Both the position numbers and the translations under genes were made by a program. Positions 58,669 to 64,000 of a DNA stretch of 64,000 nucleotides are shown here, in pieces. Source of the DNA: Cryptomeria japonica (taxonomy: Eukaryota; Streptophyta; Pinopsida; Cupressales; Cupressaceae); NCBI RefSeq assembly GCF_030272615.1, contig NC_081406.1, positions 168,226,361-168,290,360 of the forward strand, written 5' to 3'. Each line of letters begins with the position of its first letter. Position 1 is the stretch's first letter. The notes beneath the pieces are model-generated. The model saw nothing but the letters and a program-made list of their open reading frames with translations, made no database searches and was not told the origin of the DNA.

Positions 58669-60289
58669 TGATGCAGAGAGTCTTGGAGCTTTGTTTGTTC
58701 ACCTTCTTGAGTGACTTGTCCTACTCAACCCTTCAACAACTCAAGTCCTTCCTATGGCACTTGGCAGGGGTTATGATAATGGGACCTCCAAGGTCTAAAC
58801 CTTCTTGACTTGCCTCCTAGGTATAGCCAATGGTTATGGGATAACCAACACCACCACTTGAGGTTTCCACCTCAGTTACTCACACACTCCTCTCTTGGGC
58901 TCCAACCACTCCTGCAAGGATCTTAACACATAACCTTTTCATGTGGTTTCCCAATGCATCAACAAGGTGTCTTCAATGTGTTTTGAGGTTCAAGACTCAC
59001 CAAATCCATCGCCTTGACTTCTTAACCCTTCTAGGTCTCTACCGACACCTAAATAGGCCTAATTGCATTAGCCCTCCCTAAGCGGTTTTAGGGTCTTAAT
59101 TTTCAAAATTCCTAAAAAATCCTAAGAATAAATCATGGATTTGAGTACCCTTTTGGAAGTTATAGAGAATATCAAAAAAGTGAATCTGGGTTATCCGTAT
59201 AGGCGGGGTTTCCAATGCTGCACTATTTTGAAGGGTTTTAGGCCTAACCGATGACTTGGCAAGATGGGTCTAAAACTCTTCACCAGTCAAATTTACTACT
59301 CCAAAAAATTTGGGAACTTTCAAGGGAACTTAGAGGGCTTTCCATTCATGTGTCATTTGGTTGTTCACCAATTCCCATGTGCTCACAAACCACACCTTTC
59401 TTGTTGTCCTAACTCACCTACTCCCAGCAGTGAGCCTAGGGCTTCATTGTTTCTCCTCCTCCTAGACTTGAAACACAATATACCCTATTCCTAAGAAATG
59501 CACAAACCATAACCTATCATTCTTAGTGATTTCAATAGGTGCCATCAAAGAATGCCTAGGTTAGAGCCATTTCTTGCTCTAAAACCCTACTTGTAAGGGT
59601 TTTGCTCCTAATTGCAAAGAATGGAAGAAATCTCTACAAATTGGAACAATGAAACCTACAAATAAAACTTAATGAAAACAAATACAATGAACATTAAAAT
59701 ATGCCAATGATTTTACACCATCTAGTCCGTATCATACAAACAAGGAAAACAAGACAAAAACTACCAAAACCCAGTGGAAACAAGGTTGCTTCACAAACCA
59801 AAAACTTGATCTTGCATTTCCAATCCTCCAACCAGTACAATGAAGTGAAATTTGTCTTATATCCACTTGTTTAAGTTGGTTCAACCAACTTCCTAATGCC
59901 TATAACCAAAAATCTAACTTTTACAAGAATTTGCAAAATTTTGCTCAACAACTTTTTGACAACTTTTGCTCCAGGATGCAATTTTGCATTCTAATGCATT
60001 ATAAGACTCTTGAAGGTCCTCAAAAACCCTAGAATACCTAAAAAAACTCCATTGACCCCTAATAAATGAATATATTTGCCTGGAGTATTTTCCCTGTGAA
60101 CTACCTAAACATCTCACTTCTCAAGCTATCAGCATCCTGAGCACAATTGACTCAAACCAAAACTTGGACAACACAACCATGGCTCTACTGAGTCTTTAAT
60201 GGTTGGTCCATTATTACATCATAAATATAACACACAAACTTAGAAGAAAATAAATCTCTCATACTTGGAGTGTTAGGTGCCCTACACCA
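58669..60289 (-). mobile_element. 5' LTR of the chromovirus (1,621 bp)
   Basis: The plus-strand ends are TGATGCAGAG at 58,669 and CCTACACCA at 60,289. It is the counterpart of the left LTR, slightly longer because of small indels. Confidence 0.93.
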
Positions 60290-60950
60290 AATTCTTCCCC
60301 CTCCCTACACTAGTAATTTAATAATGTTTGGAGGTGAACTAGGTAGATTCTAATTTAATTGGAACTAGTAAGGGATCCCTCCGTCCTGTTGGGGTATAAA
60401 ATCAATTAAGAGGTCTCCCATCCTTGAAAACCAAGATTTAATATACTTGCAAGTATGAAGGAGATCTATTCTCGAGCACTGTCGTTGACTTGATTTTTAT
60501 CAAATCACGTTTATTTTAAAGTGGTTTGGAGTAATTGGTGTTAGTCATTCCCACTTGGGTTGTTCCCCTCTCATCAACCTTATGTGCTTCTCGGGAGGGT
60601 AGACCTGCTAAAGATATGCACTATGGAAAAGAAAAGATGAGTCTAGCTTTTTGATCACCTAGGAAAGGTGAGATCATACTTGCCTATCATCAAAAATACA
60701 TAAGACGTGTTTGTTCATATCCATCATAATTAGTCTATGTGCCTAATTTATCAAAAACAAGTGCAAAATCCCACAACTGCAAACAAAGTTAGTAGTTTAT
60801 TTTGCATTCTTTGGTAGCAAAATGGTTTAGAACTCTGGTCTATTACAACGAAATAGGTACATTCAAAATAAACAAACTTCAAATTAGGTAAAATGACAGT
60901 CCAGATACAAAAATGATAAATGCAGAATACGACATTGAAATTATGAATGA
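60290..60950. other. Spacer right of the chromovirus
   Basis: It begins with a pyrimidine-rich tract (TTCTTCCCCCTCCCT, purine-rich on the minus strand) next to the LTR. The rest has no recognised gene. Confidence 0.55.
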
Positions 60951-60960
60951 AAAATTGAGG

Positions 60961-61240
60961 ACGATATCAGATTTACCAAAAACGCCATCAAATTAACCAA
61001 AAATGCCACTGTGATGACCAAGAACGCTATTCTAAACCCCAGAAACATTGTCAAATTGATTGAGAATGTTGCTAGTCTGACTAAGAATGTTGTCAAACTT
61101 ACCAAGAATGCTATCAAAATTGCCAAGCACATGCCAAACTTACCAAGAACGCTACCAGATTGACTAAGAATGCTGTAAAATAGACCAGGAATGTTGCAAA
61201 ACAAACCAAGAACGCTAAGACAAAGACTGAAAAAATGTTA
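60961..61240 (+). repeat. 21-bp tandem array (right copy)
   Basis: About 12 degraded units such as AAATTAACCAAAAATGCC and CTGACTAAGAATGTT with a 21-bp period, homologous to the array at 50,995-51,247. It is open in one plus frame for about 45 codons. A CCGAAAGAGCTAATC remnant of the 24-bp unit follows at 61,359. Confidence 0.75.
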
Positions 61241-61736
61241 AAGTATAGAAAAACATAAAAACAGAGTTGAAAAAGCCCCCATAAATGCCATTTGAGGTGC
61301 TAGAACGCTAAAACGGAGACCAAGAATGCGAATCTAAAATTTGGAAGAGCTAATCTGTGTACCGAAAGAGCTAATCAACCTATCAATGAGATTTCCTAAA
61401 AGAAAACTTGTTAAAGATCAAAGGGGCTAGTCCCCATGGTGGACACCAATTAATGTGCTCCTAAAATTATGTGTCAATTGTATTAAACATTCACATAGAT
61501 GAGATAACAATAAGAACTGGGAAGTACAACTTGAAAACTAAATAGAATATGCAAATCAATGACCTTCTTTAAGATATCCCATCTTCCTCTATTTTTGAGG
61601 ACCTTGAAGGTGTTGGATTATTGGTTCTCAGTAAAGCGATGACCTCCAAAGTGACAACTCAAAAGTTGAGTAGCTACTTCATGATTATGCAAATGAATGA
61701 GGCTAAGATGATTGTATGCATGATCTATCTAGAATG
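61241..61736. other. Spacer
   Basis: It contains a GGGGCTAGTCCCC palindrome at about 61,424 and no recognised gene. Confidence 0.5.
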
Positions 61737-64000
61737 TGTTGGTATTGTGTTGTCATTGATGTCAACCGATATAACTTGTTACCAGTATAGATTTTCACTG
61801 GTAAGTATAGGATGTCAACCGATATGTTGCAAGTTAAGGTATGTATCAGTGAGTTGGCATTGGAGATAGTTGGCATTATGGAAATGTGAACTGGTGAGTG
61901 ATGTGTTGGTGGTGTGTTGTTGCCAACTGGTAAGAAAGCAAGGTTGATCCAATAAAGAATGTGTGGAAACTGGTATGTAGTTTGGTGTCATACAATAGGA
62001 CTCCCATCTGGTGTTTGGCAGATTGAGTGCAATGGTCTATTTACTCCTACCAGAGCTTGAAGGCTTATACCAGATGACCCAAGTGGAACATGAGGAAGCC
62101 TCCTGTATATGAAATTAGAGATATGCACTATATCAACAAGAGAAGGAATGATGAGATACCGAGATAGAAGAGGATGAGTAAGTTATGATGAGTTTGTCAC
62201 TTTGACAAATTGGTTGAGATGAGAACCTGGCTGATGAAGGCAAAGGAAAGGTTTTGCATCTGTAGACATAGACCTACTTCGAATTGTTGATATCAATAGG
62301 GATGTTGATGTCAATCAGGATGTAGATGTAGATTGGTACATAACATTTTGATATTGATGGCATGGATTCATCAAGGATGTTACCAGTATGTAGGCAGATG
62401 TATTATCAACCGATAAGTAGGTCAACCGGTAAGCGAGCAAAGAGGAAAATAAAAAATCTCTTAACAGATGGAGATGAGCATGATGACTCACTCTTGGTAC
62501 ATGTTGTGATTGGCAATGTTGGTGACCAGGCTGATATGTTCCAACTGATAGAACAAAGAAGAGTTGACTTGAAGGTTAACTCGTAAGGTAAGATGGATCG
62601 GTAGTATAAGGTGAATACCGGTAGTGTGTTTTTGGCCAGTGCCTAATCTTGAATTGACACAGTGACTTGAGGTGGATGTCGACAAAGATGACACATGGCT
62701 TTCAAGTGACAATTAAGAATACCTAACATGTAGAGGTTGGTGAATGAAGAGTTAGCTTATTGAATGAGGTAGGTGTTGACAAGATTGAAATTGGTTGACA
62801 TTAAATGAAAAATGCAAAAATGGCAGATCGGTGGCAGGCATGTGTGTGGCTTGTGGTGATTAACTGACATTCCATCAAATCTCATCAAGCAAGGGTCTGA
62901 ACATCATTTTGTTGAGCAGAACAAGGAAGCAACCACATTTAATGTATTCAATAGAAGCAGATGCGATTGATAGATGGAATGTTCTATCTCTAGCAGAGAA
63001 GATCGAGTTGTAGGAAGACTCATTTATTGTAGGTGCTCAATCCAAGGCAAGTGATATGATTTGATACAAATTGAAGTCGATGAAGGAAAACCCTAGGTGG
63101 AAAATATTTGAATATTGAATTTTGGAGGGAACCATGAATATAAATATGTAGACTAAAGATCAAATTGGTCGAGGAAGGAGGTCGGATGCTAGGTGTCAGA
63201 TGCCAGAAAAGAGTGTTAAACAATTTGAGTGATTAAGTGGTCAGCTTTAAAGCGACTAAGTGTGTTGAAGAAAGAACCAATAAGAGGAGTTTAATCGGTA
63301 AGTTTGATGAGAAAGTATTGATCTATCTGTCAGAGAGTAGATTACTGAAGTGAAGGTATATCGAGAAATGAGAGGAAGAAAAAAAGGAAGATCTGGTAGA
63401 CAAGGTTCAAGGTTTACCGATAAGCAGTTACAAAGCATAATTGTCTGTTATAATGGTAGAGACTGTATCGGTAAGTTATAGAGGGTGAAAGGAGATTCAG
63501 TAAGGTGAAAGTAGAGTTTGAAGGCAAATTAAGATAGAGAGAAAAAGGTCCCAATAGAGAAAAGGTAGAGTGAGAGAAAGAGGTTCAACTGGTAAAGCAA
63601 AAATTTAGCATAATAGTGAATCAGACTATGGAGGATTCAACTGATAAGGCAAAGAAAGAGTGATGAGTGAATCGACAATGATGAGAAGTAGAGAAACAAA
63701 GAAGAGTTGAGCCGATAGGGTGAGGTGTATACAAAGGTTACAAAACTCATTTGTAACAAGGTCCTTATTTTGTATTGATATAATTCATTGCATTTCACTG
63801 AGTTGGTGCTTGGTGCAGAGGTTGGTGCCCATAAATTATTAGGGGTTGGTGCTCCTTGGGTTGGTGCCCTAAACTTTGTAAAACTATTGTTTCATTGTGA
63901 GGCTGGATTGGAGCAGTAGACTCCAACAACATTTCTCAACGAGGTTTTTCCCACTTTGGGCTTTCCTCATATATTCGGTGTTATGTGAGGTGTCCTTGTG
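61737..64000 (+). mobile_element. Copia-like LTR, plus strand, continuing past the window
   Basis: It starts TGTTGGTATTGTG, like the other copia-like LTRs here. It contains many ACCGGTAAG/ACCGATAAG-type words. Near the end it has repeated GGTTGGTGC words (63,801-63,871) and the CAACGAGGTTTTTCCCACTTTGGG stretch that marks the R/U5 region of plant copia LTRs. At least 2,264 bp lie in the window. No PPT is seen on the left. ORFs inside are not convincing. Confidence 0.65.

Larger units (their letters stand above)
52417..60289 (-). mobile_element. Ty3/gypsy chromovirus, nearly full length, inactive
   Basis: A 7,873-bp element on the minus strand with both LTRs, PBS, gag with zinc knuckle, protease, RT, RNase H, integrase, chromodomain and PPT in the gypsy order. 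LTRs differ at about 6% of positions over the first 320 bp compared by eye. Multiple stops and frameshifts inactivate it. The 5-bp flanks (GATTT left, AATTC right) do not form a clear target duplication. On the right, just outside the 5' LTR, is an extra purine-rich tract. Confidence 0.95.

Noticed and set aside
52417-60289. Perfect 5-bp target duplication for the chromovirus
   Set aside because: GATTT and AATTC share only three of five positions.

Overview
The window looks like repeat-dominated nuclear DNA of a large-genome seed plant. A gymnosperm is my best guess, inferred from old, heavily nested LTR retrotransposons, very low gene density and AT-rich spacers; no marker gene fixes the species. 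I see no rRNA or intact tRNA gene, no CRISPR array and no bacterial-style operon. The only host-gene-like structure is two short exons with good splice sites at 6,738-7,230 (+).

Region 1 (1-18,720) is old spacer with small repeats: a 53-bp minisatellite, a 167-bp tandem duplication, tRNA-derived SINE-like units, a 188-bp duplication, the two-exon gene fragment, a broken Ty3/gypsy RT-RNase H remnant (8,340-9,771, +), and two MITE-like inverted-repeat elements (13,791-14,257 and 17,070-17,404).

Region 2 (18,721-45,017) is a nest built in a minus-strand Ty1/copia-like element ('element 1'). Its 3' LTR (18,721-23,651) is split by a 3.85-kb solo LTR ('A'). Its body is split by a 5.0-kb minus-strand solo LTR ('D', 25,795-35,419). 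D is split by a 4.6-kb plus-strand solo LTR of the same family ('B', 26,684-31,311), and B by a 673-bp LINE-like insertion (27,307-27,979). Target-site duplications confirm the inner steps: TGCCT for D, ACTTA for B, a 19-bp repeat for the LINE-like copy, and CGGTC/TGGTC for A. Element 1 is then interrupted by a second minus-strand copia-like element ('element 2', about 37,815-45,017). Element 2 shows a gag-like ORF with degenerate zinc knuckles and a large extra ORF, but no recognisable pol.

Region 3 (45,018-52,416) holds a fourth giant LTR ('C', 4.25 kb), followed by an initiator-Met primer-binding site and a non-coding internal region, as in a LARD-type element. Next come a 21-bp and a 24-bp tandem array.

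Region 4 (52,417-60,289) is a nearly complete but dead minus-strand Ty3/gypsy chromovirus: LTR, PBS, gag, protease, RT, RNase H, integrase, chromodomain, polypurine tract, LTR.

Region 5 (60,290-64,000) has a second 21-bp array and the first about 2.26 kb of a plus-strand copia-like LTR that runs off the window.

The most unusual item is the giant-LTR family (A, B, C, D). It has TGTAGTRCCCC...GCATTACA ends, lengths of 3.8-5.0 kb, and (clear in A, B and C) a central array of self-complementary GGTAGC...GCTACC units, with long TA tracts in B and C. The second is the pol-less copia-like group with a large extra ORF. All coordinates and homologies were read by eye; no database search was run.
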